A stretch of 64,000 bases of DNA, from the NCBI GenBank assembly GCA_963776565.1, contig CAVZNF010000004.1, positions 310,001 to 374,000 on the forward strand, in the 5' to 3' direction. The DNA comes from GMQP-bins7 sp963776565. GTDB taxonomy: Bacteria; Actinomycetota; Thermoleophilia; Gaiellales; Gaiellaceae. Below, in pieces: positions 43,734 to 52,168 of this stretch. The number at the start of each line of letters is the position of its first letter. Within the stretch, counting starts at the first letter, position 1. The position numbers and the translations under genes were made by a program. Below the pieces are notes generated by a model, which worked only from the letters and a program-made list of their open reading frames with translations, did not search any database and was not told the origin of the DNA.

Positions 43734-44099
43734 TCATCTCCTCGAGGCCGGGTGCTTCGCCGGCCGGTACAGCACGACTTCCCGCTTGTACGAGCGGTGA
43801 ACCTCCGCGATCTCGGCGCGCAGCTCGCGCTCGAGCCGATCCATGCGAGCCCGCGCCTTGTTCAGCTCGTCCTGCAGCCTGAGCACGTGCTCGACGCCGG
43901 CGAGGTTCAGCCCGAGCTCCGTCGTCAGGCGCTGAATCAGACGCAGCCGCTCGACGTCTGCATCGGAGTAGAGACGCGTCCCGCCGGGCGTCCGACCGGG
44001 TCGAACGAGCCCTTTCGTCTCGTACATGCGCAGGGTCTGCGGATGCATTCCGACGAGGTCGGCGGCGACCGAGATCATGTAGCGCGGCCGATCCGGCAT
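43734..44099 (-). CDS. hspR: Heat-shock repressor HspR (MerR family)
   Basis: This 121-residue MerR-type regulator represses dnaK operons in actinobacteria with DnaK as corepressor. The N-terminal helix-turn-helix reads YMISVAADLVGMHPQTLRMY followed by ETKGLVRPGRTPGGTRLY; a coiled coil (about residues 80-105) and a basic tail follow. The ATG at 44099 overlaps the TGA of the preceding small gene (TGATG). Upstream of dnaK I find only one HAIR-like half-site (TTGAGT, 47805-47810), so the operator is not confirmed. Confidence 0.93.
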   Translation of the reverse strand: MPDRPRYMISVAADLVGMHPQTLRMYETKGLVRPGRTPGGTRLYSDADVERLRLIQRLTTELGLNLAGVEHVLRLQDELNKARARMDRLERELRAEIAEVHRSYKREVVLYRPAKHPASRR

Positions 44100-44287
44100 C
44101 AGCGCTGTAGCCCTTCCCAGCCGAAGAGTCGCGCCACGCCGTACGCCGCGACGGCGACGCCGAGCGGCACGCCGATGATCTGCGGCCAGCCTCCGTCGCC
44201 GATCCCGAGCTCCACAGCGTTGAAGAGGACGTACAGGCTCGCGAGCACGATCACGGCAGTCCAGCGGTTGCGGGTCGGCGCGGTCAC
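44099..44287 (-). CDS. Small two-helix membrane protein inside the heat-shock operon
   Basis: This 62-residue protein has two hydrophobic segments (AVIVLASLYVLFNAVELGI and IIGVPLGVAVAAYGVARL) and short ends. No family recognised. Its start overlaps the dnaJ stop by 4 bases and its stop overlaps the hspR start, so it is translated as part of the chaperone operon. That gives good support for coding despite its size. Confidence 0.65.
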   Translation of the reverse strand: MTAPTRNRWTAVIVLASLYVLFNAVELGIGDGGWPQIIGVPLGVAVAAYGVARLFGWEGLQR

Positions 44288-45372
44288 TGGGCGAACACCT
44301 CGCGCGGCTGCTCACGCGACACCTTCTGGTAGCCCTCGAGCGCTTCCTTCTCGGCTTTCGAGAGCTTCTTGGGCACGGTGACCTTGACTCTCGCGAGCAG
44401 GTCGCCGCGCCCGTTCCCCTTGAGATGAGGCACGCCGCGGCCCTTGACGCGGAGGAGCTTCCCACTCTCGGTGCCGCTCGGCACCTTGAGCGAGACCGGT
44501 CCCTCGGGAGTCGGGATCTCGACCGATGCGCCGAGCGCCGCCTCGGCGTACGTCACCGGCACGTCGAGCAGGAGGTCGGACCCGCGTCGCTCGTACAGCG
44601 GAGACGGCTCGACGTCGACGACGACGAAGAGATCGCCCGCCGGCCCCGCGTTGTGTCCCGCCTCGCCCTTGCCCTTCAGGCGAACTCGAGTGCCGGGCTT
44701 CGCTCCGGCCGGGATCTTCACGGCGTAGCGCTTCGTGACGCGCTCGCGCCCACTCCCACGGCAGTGCTTGCACGGGCTCTCGACGATCGTGCCGTTGCCA
44801 CGGCAGCGCGGGCACGGCTGCGAGAACGCGAAGAGGCCCTGCGAGTCGGAGACCACGCCGCGCCCTCCGCACTGGGGGCACGTGATCGGCGCCGTTCCGG
44901 GCTCGGCGCCGGTGCCGTGGCAGACGGTGCATGCGGTCTCCACCTCGACGGGGACCCGCACCTGCACGCCCTTCAGCGAGTCCTCGAACGAGATCCGCAC
45001 GTGGGTCTCGAGATCGTTCCCGCGGATCGGCTGCCGGCTTGCGGCACGCCTGCCACCGCCTCCGAACATGCCGCCGAGAAGATCGCCGAGGTTGCCCAGG
45101 TCGAACTCCTCGAAGCGCATGCCGCCCATGTCCGCTCCGCCGGGGAACCCACGCCCATCGGCGGTGCCGAACGTGTCATAGGCCTTGCGCTTCTCCGGAT
45201 CGGAGAGGACGTCGTACGCGCCCTGCACCTCCTTGAAGCGCTCCTCGGCTGCGTCATCGCCTGGATTGCGGTCCGGGTGGTACTGGCCGGCGAGCTTCCG
45301 GTAGGCCTTCTTGACGTCGTCGTCCGACGCGTTCTTCGCAACGCCGAGAACTTCGTATGGGTTACGCGTCAT
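44284..45372 (-). CDS. dnaJ: Chaperone DnaJ
   Basis: This is a 362-residue full-length DnaJ, the J-domain co-chaperone of DnaK. The J domain (1-70) has the HPD in YHPDRNPGDDAAEERF; a Gly/Phe region (FGGGGRRAASR) follows. The zinc finger has four CXXCXGXG motifs (CTVCHGTG, CPQCGGRG, CPRCRGNG, CKHCRGSG). The C-terminal substrate domain ends the protein. The start overlaps the grpE stop (ATGA). Confidence 0.96.
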   Translation of the reverse strand: MTRNPYEVLGVAKNASDDDVKKAYRKLAGQYHPDRNPGDDAAEERFKEVQGAYDVLSDPEKRKAYDTFGTADGRGFPGGADMGGMRFEEFDLGNLGDLLGGMFGGGGRRAASRQPIRGNDLETHVRISFEDSLKGVQVRVPVEVETACTVCHGTGAEPGTAPITCPQCGGRGVVSDSQGLFAFSQPCPRCRGNGTIVESPCKHCRGSGRERVTKRYAVKIPAGAKPGTRVRLKGKGEAGHNAGPAGDLFVVVDVEPSPLYERRGSDLLLDVPVTYAEAALGASVEIPTPEGPVSLKVPSGTESGKLLRVKGRGVPHLKGNGRGDLLARVKVTVPKKLSKAEKEALEGYQKVSREQPREVFAQ

Positions 45373-45874
45373 TCGGCGACGATCACCCGCGCGGGCCGCA
45401 CAACCCGGTCGCCGAAGCGGTAGCCGCGCTGTACGACCTCGAGGATGGATCCCGAATCGCTCGCGTCACTCGGCTGCGTGAGCAAAGCCTCGTGGACGTG
45501 CGGATCGAACGGCCCATCAGTGTCGATCTCGGCGAGACCTTCCTTCGCGAGAGAGGCCCGCAACGACTTCTCGACGAGCTTCACGCCCTCGACGAGTTGC
45601 GCCTCCTCGTGCCGCTCGGCAGCCTCAAGGGCCCGCTCCAGGTCGTCGAGGACGGGGAGAAGCTCGCGCACGAGCCGCTCGTGCGCATGCGCGACGAGAC
45701 GCTCCTGCTCGCGAACAGAGCGCTTCCGATAGTTCTCGAAGTCGGCCTGGACGCGCTGGACGAGGTCGAGGTACTCGTCCCGCTCGGCCGTGACGGCCGC
45801 GAGCGGGTCGTCGGGAGCCGGAGCCTCTCGGGCTCCGGCTCCTCGACCTGCGTGTCGGTGAGCTCGTCGCTCAC
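45369..45874 (-). CDS. grpE: Nucleotide exchange factor GrpE (frameshifted at 45830-45832)
   Basis: GrpE releases ADP from DnaK. The GTG at 45874 overlaps the dnaK stop (GTGA) and begins MSDELTDTQVEEPEPE, after which the frame becomes Arg/Ser noise. Adding one base to the GGG run at 45830-45832 gives REAPAPDDPLAAVTAERDEY, then the coiled coil ADFENYRKRSVREQERLVAH and the beta domain DPHVHEALLTQP and GYRFGDRVVRPARV. The repaired length is 168 residues. An error in the consensus is likely since grpE is essential in most bacteria. Confidence 0.9.
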
Positions 45875-47787
45875 GACTTGGCCGCTTCCTCTTCGTCGAT
45901 GACCTCGAAGTCGGCGTCCTCGACGACCTCGTCGTCGGACGCGCTGCCGCCGTTGCCGGACGGCTGGGCGCTCGCCTGGGCCGCCGAAGCCTGCGCGTAG
46001 ATCGCGTCGGCCAGGCCTCGCGATGCCTCTTCGAGCGCCGCCGTCTTCGCCTGGATGTCGGCGAGGTCGGCGCCTTCGACGGCCTGCCGGAGCTCCATCA
46101 CGCGCCCTTCGATCGTCGCCGCGTCAGCCTCGGGCAGCTTGTCGCGATGCTCGGAGAGCGTGCGCTCGGTCTGGTACGCGAGCTGCTCGCCCGCGTTGCG
46201 CGCGTCGGCGAGCTCGCGCAGGCGATGAGCCTCGCCCGCGTGCGACTCGGCGTCGGAGATCATCCGGTCGACTTCGTCCTCACTCAGCCCGGACCCGCCT
46301 TCGATGCGGATCTGCTGCTCGTTCCCCGTGCCGTGATCCTTCGCCGACACGTTGATGATCCCGTTCGCGTCGATGTCGAACGAGACCTCGATCTGCGGCA
46401 TCCCGCGCATCGCCGGCGGGATGCCGACGAGCTGGAACTTGCCGAGCGTCTTGTTGAACGAGACCATCTCGGACTCGCCCTGCGCGACGTGGATCTCCAC
46501 CGACGGCTGGTTGTCCTCGGCCGTCGTGAAGGTCTCCGACTTGCGCGTCGGGATCGTCGTGTTGCGTTCGATGAGCCTCGTGAACACGCCGCCCTTCGTC
46601 TCGATGCCCAGCGACAGCGGGGTGACGTCGAGCAGGAGCACGTCCTTGACCTCGCCCTTGAGCACGCCGGCCTGGATCGCGGCGCCGACGGCGACGACCT
46701 CGTCCGGGTTCACGCCCTTGTGCGGGTCCTTGCCGATCAGCTCCTTCACCTTCGCCTGCACGGCGGGCATGCGGGTCATGCCGCCGACGAGCACCACGTG
46801 CTCGATGTCGGCCGCCGTGAGACCTGCGTCCGCGAGCGCCTGCTTCGTCGGAGCGACCGTCCGCTCGAGCAGGTCGTGCGCGAGCTCGTCGAGCTTCGCG
46901 CGGGTCAGCTGGAGGTCGAGGTGCTTGGGTCCTTCGGGCGTCGCCGTGATGAACGGCAGGTTGATCTGCGTCGTCATCGTCGAGGAGAGCTCGACCTTCG
47001 CCTTCTCACCGGCCTCGTAGAGCCGCTGGAGCGCCATCGGATCGGCGCCGAGGTCGATGCCCTGGTCGCGCTTGAACTCCGCGATCATCCAGTCGACGAC
47101 CGCCTTGTCGAAGTTGTCGCCGCCGAGGTGATTGTCACCGTTCGTCGCCTTGACGTGGTAGACGCCCTCACCGAGCTCGAGCACGGAGACGTCGAACGTC
47201 CCGCCCCCGAGGTCGAAGACGAGGATCGTGTGCTCGGTGCCTTCCTTGTCGAGCCCGTACGCGAGTGCCGCAGCCGTCGGCTCGTTGATGATCCGCAGGA
47301 CGTTGAGCCCGGCGATCTTGCCGGCGTCCTTCGTCGCCTCGCGCTGCGCGTTGTTGAAGTACGCCGGAACGGTGACGACCGCGTCCGTGACCGGCTCGCC
47401 GAGGTAGGCCTCGGCGTCCGACTTCAGCTTCTGGAGGATCATCGCCGAGATCTCCGGCGGCGCGTACTCCGTCCCCTCGGCCGTCACGCGGGCGTCGTCG
47501 TTCGCGCCCTTCACGACCTCGTAGGGGACGATCTTCATCTCCTCGGAGACCTCGTCGAACTTGCGGCCCATGAACCGCTTGATCGAGAAGATCGTGTTCT
47601 GGGGATTCGTGACCTGCTGGCGCTTGGCGGGTGCGCCGACGAGCCGCTGGCCGTCACGCCCGAAGGCGACGACGGACGGCGTGGTGCGCCCGCCCTCGGC
47701 GTTCGGGATGACGGTGGGCTCGGATCCCTCGAGGACGGCCATGCACGAGTTCGTCGTCCCGAGGTCGATGCCGATGGTCTTTGCCAT
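45871..47787 (-). CDS. dnaK: Molecular chaperone DnaK
   Basis: This is a 638-residue Hsp70. The ATPase domain has IGIDLGTTNSCMAVLEG, VVTVPAYFNNAQREATKDA, LVFDLGGGTFDVSVLELGEG and VLVGGMTRMPAVQ. The substrate domain has LLLDVTPLSLGIETKGGV, and an Ala/Gln/Ser-rich tail ends acidic. The start at 47787 has AAGGAG at a good distance. It heads dnaK-grpE-dnaJ-small gene-hspR-clpB. The 85-base upstream gap, shared with a divergent channel gene, holds the promoter region; one TTGAGT half-site is there. Confidence 0.97.
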   Translation of the reverse strand: MAKTIGIDLGTTNSCMAVLEGSEPTVIPNAEGGRTTPSVVAFGRDGQRLVGAPAKRQQVTNPQNTIFSIKRFMGRKFDEVSEEMKIVPYEVVKGANDDARVTAEGTEYAPPEISAMILQKLKSDAEAYLGEPVTDAVVTVPAYFNNAQREATKDAGKIAGLNVLRIINEPTAAALAYGLDKEGTEHTILVFDLGGGTFDVSVLELGEGVYHVKATNGDNHLGGDNFDKAVVDWMIAEFKRDQGIDLGADPMALQRLYEAGEKAKVELSSTMTTQINLPFITATPEGPKHLDLQLTRAKLDELAHDLLERTVAPTKQALADAGLTAADIEHVVLVGGMTRMPAVQAKVKELIGKDPHKGVNPDEVVAVGAAIQAGVLKGEVKDVLLLDVTPLSLGIETKGGVFTRLIERNTTIPTRKSETFTTAEDNQPSVEIHVAQGESEMVSFNKTLGKFQLVGIPPAMRGMPQIEVSFDIDANGIINVSAKDHGTGNEQQIRIEGGSGLSEDEVDRMISDAESHAGEAHRLRELADARNAGEQLAYQTERTLSEHRDKLPEADAATIEGRVMELRQAVEGADLADIQAKTAALEEASRGLADAIYAQASAAQASAQPSGNGGSASDDEVVEDADFEVIDEEEAAKS

Positions 47788-47872
47788 GTGCTGTTGCTCC
47801 TTGTTTGAGTCGATTGACAGCGAAAACCTTAGTCGCACCGTAGCAGATCATGCCTAGAGGAGTCCGCCTCGC

Positions 47873-48310
47873 GTGCGGAGAACAAGGTTCCGCATGCAGA
47901 TCATCTCCGAGCGCACGCTGAGGCGCATCGACCGCGCCGTCGAGAACGGCAAGATCATCCCGTTTCTCGCGCTGGCGACACTCGCAATCGCCCTGATCGC
48001 CGGCGTCGCCGCGAACTTCCTCGCACCCGCCGGCTTCGACAGCCTCGGCGATGCGCTCTGGTGGGCCGCGCAGACCGTGACGACGGTCGGCTACGGAGAC
48101 GTGGTGCCGGAGTCGACCGGCGGCCGCTTCATCGGCGTCTTCGTGATGGTCTTCGGCGTGGCGTCGGTGTCACTGATAACCGCCCTCGTCACGTCGTCGT
48201 TCATCACGTACCAGCAGCGGCGAACGGGTGGCGAGCTCGAGCGCTACCAGGAGATTCGAGACGCACTCGAGCGCATCGAGCAGCGGCTCGACTCAATGGA
48301 TCGAACCTAA
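47873..48310 (+). CDS. Two-TM potassium channel-like protein
   Basis: This 145-residue ion-channel-family protein has helix 1 (FLALATLAIALIAGVAAN), a pore helix with selectivity filter TVTTVGYGDVVPES, helix 2 (FIGVFVMVFGVASVSLITAL) and a short C-terminal coiled coil (ELERYQEIRDALERIEQRL). There is no RCK/TrkA domain. TVGYGD is the K+ filter. The GTG at 47873 follows a GAGGAG; an ATG at 47894 is an alternative start. Divergent from dnaK; the stop overlaps the convergent EamA gene by 4 bases. Confidence 0.85.
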   Translation: MRRTRFRMQIISERTLRRIDRAVENGKIIPFLALATLAIALIAGVAANFLAPAGFDSLGDALWWAAQTVTTVGYGDVVPESTGGRFIGVFVMVFGVASVSLITALVTSSFITYQQRRTGGELERYQEIRDALERIEQRLDSMDRT

Positions 48311-49152
48311 TAGTTCAGGCCGATCAACACGCCGCCGCAGACGACGAGAGCGGCGCCGGCGACGAGACGCACGCCGACGCGCTCCGACGCGCCGAGAACG
48401 ACCGCCGACAGCGCGACTCCCCAGAGCGACTCGGTGGCGACGAGCGGTGAGACGACGGTCACGAGACCGTGGTAGTAGGCCTCGAAGAGACAGACGTACG
48501 AGAGGCCGAACAGCACTCCCGCGGGAGCGAACAGCCGGGCGTCGCGCCGACGTAGCGGCGCGCGACCGAGGAGCACGAAGGCCGCCATCATCGCCGCGCC
48601 TGCCGTCAGCGTCGCGCTCGCCGCGACCCCGGGCGTGACGTCGGTGTCCACGGCGAGCCAGCGAACGAAGTTGTCTCGCACCGCGAAGACGATCGTCGCC
48701 GTCAACGCGAGACCGAGCCCGAGGAGTCGAACGTGCTCGGGTCGATCACGCTCGCTGGCGAGAAGGACGCCGCCCGCCACGATCAGCACCGCGCCGACGG
48801 CGAGCGCTGTCTCGAGCGGCTCGTCGAGGACGACGACGGCGATCACGACGGAGAAGAGCGGCGCCGTGCCGATCACGACCGACGTCCGCGACGCACCCGC
48901 CTCGCGCACAGCGAACGTGAACAGGAACTGCGAGACGCCCGGGCTCAGCAGACCCGCGAGCAGGAACGGCCACACTCCGGCGAGAGGGCCGCCTTGGGCC
49001 AGAGCGAACGGGAGCGTCACCGCCAGCGCCGTGAGAACGGTGAAGAGCGCGCCGCCCTCGGCCAGCGCGCCTCCGCGGAACGCGACGCGCATCGCCACGG
49101 TGGTGGCGCCGAACAGGAACGCCGAGGAGAGCGCAAGGAGAACCGCGCTCAT
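48307..49152 (-). CDS. EamA family transporter (1)
   Basis: This 281-residue drug/metabolite transporter has ten predicted helices arranged as two EamA repeats, starting MSAVLLALSSAFLFGATTVA. Substrate unknown. The ATG at 49152 overlaps the stop of a second EamA gene (ATGA); the open frame to 49371 is shadow. The two coupled EamA genes may form a pair. Confidence 0.85.
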   Translation of the reverse strand: MSAVLLALSSAFLFGATTVAMRVAFRGGALAEGGALFTVLTALAVTLPFALAQGGPLAGVWPFLLAGLLSPGVSQFLFTFAVREAGASRTSVVIGTAPLFSVVIAVVVLDEPLETALAVGAVLIVAGGVLLASERDRPEHVRLLGLGLALTATIVFAVRDNFVRWLAVDTDVTPGVAASATLTAGAAMMAAFVLLGRAPLRRRDARLFAPAGVLFGLSYVCLFEAYYHGLVTVVSPLVATESLWGVALSAVVLGASERVGVRLVAGAALVVCGGVLIGLNY

Positions 49153-50042
49153 CGACTGCCGGGAGAGACGGTCAGGCTCGCGAGCCGGCGCAGCGTCGCC
49201 GCAGCTGCGGGCTCCGCGACGAGGATCGCCGACATCATCACGGCGCAGCCCAGCCATCCCGCCCAGCCGAGGATCTCGTCCGCGAGGAGCACTCCGGCGA
49301 GCGCGGCGAAAGGGGCTTCGAGCGTGAACACGAGCGCGGCGCGTGCAGCCGTCGTGCGGCCTTGCACCCACGTGGCGATGAGGTAGCCGAGAGCACCGGC
49401 GAAGATGCCGGTCACGAGGAGAGCGCCCCAGACCGTCGCTCCGCGAGGCACCTCCAGGTCGCCGAGCGCAATCGCGATGACGGTGAAGCCGATGAACGAC
49501 GTCGCCATCTGCAGGAACGTCAGCGCCCGCGGGTCGTAGCGCGGCGCGAAGCGCTCCATCGACGTGATCTGAAATGCCTGAAACACGGCGTTGGCGAGAA
49601 CGAGCGCGTTGCCGAGCGCGGATCCGCCCGGCACGCCGCTCAGGAGCAAGAGCCCGACTACAGCCAGCACGACACCGGCCCAGAGCGCGCGCGGGACCGG
49701 CGTGCCGAAGAGGGCGAGCGCAAGGAGCGGCGTGAGTACGACGTAGAGGCCGGTGATGAAGCCGGTGCTGGCAACGGTGGTGAGCTCGAGCCCGGCCGTC
49801 TGGAAGCCATACGCAGCCGCCAGCAGCGCGCCGACGCCGATTCCTGCGGCGTACCCGGATCGAGGGAGTGTGCGCAGCGAGCCCCAGGCGAACGGAGCGA
49901 GGACGACGGTCGAGATCGCAAACCGCACCGCGAGGAAGGCGAACAGGGGATACAGCTCGATCGCGTCCTGAACCTGGACGAACGTGACGCCCCAGATCGC
50001 CGTGACGCCGACGAGCGCGAGTAGTGGGATCTGCCGGTGCAA
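49149..50042 (-). CDS. EamA family transporter (2)
   Basis: This 297-residue ten-helix EamA transporter starts with LLALVGVTAIWGVTFVQVQD, the typical first-helix WG motif, and has GYLIATWVQGRTTAARAAL in the second repeat. Start codon TTG at 50042, before a 27-base divergent gap to moaA. Coupled to EamA (1). Possible amino-acid or metabolite exporter; substrate unknown. Confidence 0.85.
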   Translation of the reverse strand: MHRQIPLLALVGVTAIWGVTFVQVQDAIELYPLFAFLAVRFAISTVVLAPFAWGSLRTLPRSGYAAGIGVGALLAAAYGFQTAGLELTTVASTGFITGLYVVLTPLLALALFGTPVPRALWAGVVLAVVGLLLLSGVPGGSALGNALVLANAVFQAFQITSMERFAPRYDPRALTFLQMATSFIGFTVIAIALGDLEVPRGATVWGALLVTGIFAGALGYLIATWVQGRTTAARAALVFTLEAPFAALAGVLLADEILGWAGWLGCAVMMSAILVAEPAAAATLRRLASLTVSPGSR

Positions 50043-50069
50043 GGGCCGGATTCTCTACGCTCCTTCCGG

Positions 50070-51071
50070 ATGAGCGTCACCGACACCCTCGGACGGCCCG
50101 TGCGCGATTTGCGGATCTCCGTCACGGATCGCTGCAACTTCCGGTGCGTCTACTGCATGCCGCAGGAGGTCTTCGGACGCGACTACCGCTTCCTGCCGCG
50201 TCGTGAGCTGCTGACGTTCGAGGAGATCGAGCAGGTGGCGCGCGTGTTCGTCGAGCTCGGCGTGCACAAGCTCCGGATCACGGGCGGCGAGCCGCTCCTC
50301 CGTCGCGATCTCGAAGTGCTCGTCGCACGGCTCGCCGCGCTCGGCGACGACCTCGACGTCACGCTGACGACGAACGCCGCGCTCCTGGCGCAGAAGGCGC
50401 AGGCGCTCGCCGATGCAGGACTGTCGCGCATCACCGTCAGCCTCGACTCGCTCGACGACGAGGTGTTCCGCGCGATGAACGACGTCGACTTCCCGGTCGC
50501 GCGCGTGCTCGCCGGAATCGACGCCGCCGCCGAGGCGGGACTCCCGGTCAAGGTCAACGTCGTGGTGAAACGCGGACTCAACGAGTCGTCGATCCTCGAC
50601 ATCGCCCGCCGCTTCCGCGGGACAGGCCATGCCGTTCGCTTCATCGAGTTCATGGACGTCGGCGCGACGAACGGCTGGCGGATGGACGACGTCGTACCTG
50701 CCGCCGAGATCGTCGCCGCGATCGGCGCCGAGTTCCCGCTCGAGCCGGTGGAGGCCGCGTACCGGGGCGAGGTCGCCGAGCGCTACCGCTACCTCGACGG
50801 CGCGGGGGAGATCGGCGTCATCGCCTCGGTGACCCAGCCGTTCTGCGGCGACTGCACGCGTGCGCGGATCTCGGCCGACGGCAAGCTCTACACATGCCTC
50901 TTCGCCGTCCGCGGCCACGACCTGAGGGCGCTCCTGCGCTCGGACTCGGCGGACGAGCTCGAGGAGACCATCCGCGCCGTTTGGACGCGTCGCGCCGATC
51001 GCTACTCCGAGATCCGAACAGCCGGCACCTCGAACTTGCGCAAGGTCGAGATGTCGTACATCGGCGGGTAG
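50070..51071 (+). CDS. moaA: GTP 3',8-cyclase MoaA
   Basis: This 333-residue radical SAM enzyme performs the first step of molybdenum cofactor synthesis, turning GTP into 3',8-cH2GTP (with MoaC to cPMP). The N-terminal cluster motif is SVTDRCNFRCVYCMP (CX3CX2C). The C-terminal cluster cysteines are in FCGDCTRARISADGKLYTCL. The essential C-terminal Gly-Gly is present (SYIGG). The ATG at 50070 is chosen over 50037 for fit to the family. No other moa or moe gene lies nearby; it stands alone between EamA transporters. Confidence 0.95.
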   Translation: MSVTDTLGRPVRDLRISVTDRCNFRCVYCMPQEVFGRDYRFLPRRELLTFEEIEQVARVFVELGVHKLRITGGEPLLRRDLEVLVARLAALGDDLDVTLTTNAALLAQKAQALADAGLSRITVSLDSLDDEVFRAMNDVDFPVARVLAGIDAAAEAGLPVKVNVVVKRGLNESSILDIARRFRGTGHAVRFIEFMDVGATNGWRMDDVVPAAEIVAAIGAEFPLEPVEAAYRGEVAERYRYLDGAGEIGVIASVTQPFCGDCTRARISADGKLYTCLFAVRGHDLRALLRSDSADELEETIRAVWTRRADRYSEIRTAGTSNLRKVEMSYIGG

Positions 51072-51078
51072 AGCCGAG

Positions 51079-52098
51079 CTACGCGGTGGGCTCCGTCGCG
51101 GCCGACACCGCGATCGGCCGCTCCTTCGCGAAGAGCCCGCGGCCGGGCTCGAGCGTCGTTCCTCCGGAGCGCAGAATCACCGCCACCGACACGAGAACGG
51201 CCGCGCCCGCGACGACCATCTGCACGGTGATGGCCTCGCCGAGAATCAGGGCGCCGAGCGCCACCGCGACGATCGGGTTGACATATGCATAGGTGGAGAC
51301 GAGCGAGATCGGCGCAGAGCGAAGCAGCCACACGTAGGCGGTGAAGCCGACGAAGCTCCCGACGACGATCAGGTAGGCGAGGGCGAGGATCGCGTCCGTC
51401 GTCCACGTCGCCTCGCCGATCTCTCCTGACACGGTCGAGTAGCCGGCGAGGAGGATCCCGCCGCACAGCGACGCCAGTCCCGCGGACACGAGCGGGCGCT
51501 TCGGAAGCGGAGCGCCCCGCGAGTAGAGGGAGCCGACCGCCCAGCACATGGCGCTCACGACGATCACGAGCGCACCGAGACGATCGACCGACGCGCTGCC
51601 GAACGGGTCGAACAGGAACGCGAGACCTGCGAAGCCGACCGCGATGCCCACGTATGCCGTCGCAGGCAGCCGGCGACCGAAGCCGATTCGATCGAACAGC
51701 GCCATCCAGATCGGAATCGTCCCGACGAGCAAGGCGGCGACACCCGCCGGCACCGTCTGCTGCGCCCACGCAAGCGCGCCATGCCCCGTGACGAACAGCA
51801 GTCCTCCGAAGATGAAGCCTGCGACGATCTGCCGGCGCCCGATGCGATCGCCGCTGCGGTCGCCACGCGGGAGCGCGAACACGAGCAGCACCGTGCCGGC
51901 GATCAGGTGCCGAACGGACATGGCGAGAAACGGCGGAAGGTCGCGGATCGCGATTGCAAGGGCGATGAACGTCGACCCCCAGACGAGGTACACCGTCACG
52001 AGGGCGAGCCAGACCCGCACGCCGTATCTCGCCGCCATCACGAGATCCTGCTCACCGACGTCGCTCGGCTCAAGTCGCGTTGGTCGCAGCATCATCAC
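51079..52098 (-). CDS. EamA family transporter (3), YedA-like
   Basis: This ten-helix transporter of up to 339 residues has LVTVYLVWGSTFIALAIAIR as the first helix and GSFVGFTAYVWLLRSAPISL in the second repeat, close to the YedA/RhaT-like DMT group. The N-terminal 20 residues (MMML...) may not be translated; an internal ATG begins MAARYGVRVWLAL. It converges with moaA (7 bases apart) and diverges from the PAP2 gene. It is the third EamA gene within 4 kb. Confidence 0.85.
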   Translation of the reverse strand: MMMLRPTRLEPSDVGEQDLVMAARYGVRVWLALVTVYLVWGSTFIALAIAIRDLPPFLAMSVRHLIAGTVLLVFALPRGDRSGDRIGRRQIVAGFIFGGLLFVTGHGALAWAQQTVPAGVAALLVGTIPIWMALFDRIGFGRRLPATAYVGIAVGFAGLAFLFDPFGSASVDRLGALVIVVSAMCWAVGSLYSRGAPLPKRPLVSAGLASLCGGILLAGYSTVSGEIGEATWTTDAILALAYLIVVGSFVGFTAYVWLLRSAPISLVSTYAYVNPIVAVALGALILGEAITVQMVVAGAAVLVSVAVILRSGGTTLEPGRGLFAKERPIAVSAATEPTA

Positions 52099-52168
52099 TC
52101 CTGCTGATCGGACTGCTCACGTATCGAGGTCGCGTGACCGCGTCCGGGCCGGTTAGAATCGTCAGGTC

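Noticed and set aside
41723..43882. 719-residue plus-strand frame antisense to clpB
   Set aside because: Typical high-GC antisense shadow with no domain signal, opposite a complete ClpB. The same applies to the long frames antisense to dnaK, mfd, glmU and the two-component region.
47788..47872. HAIR operator (CTTGAGT-N7-ACTCAAG) for HspR upstream of dnaK
   Set aside because: Only one half-site (TTGAGT at 47805-47810) is present; the other arm does not match. No CIRCE element either.
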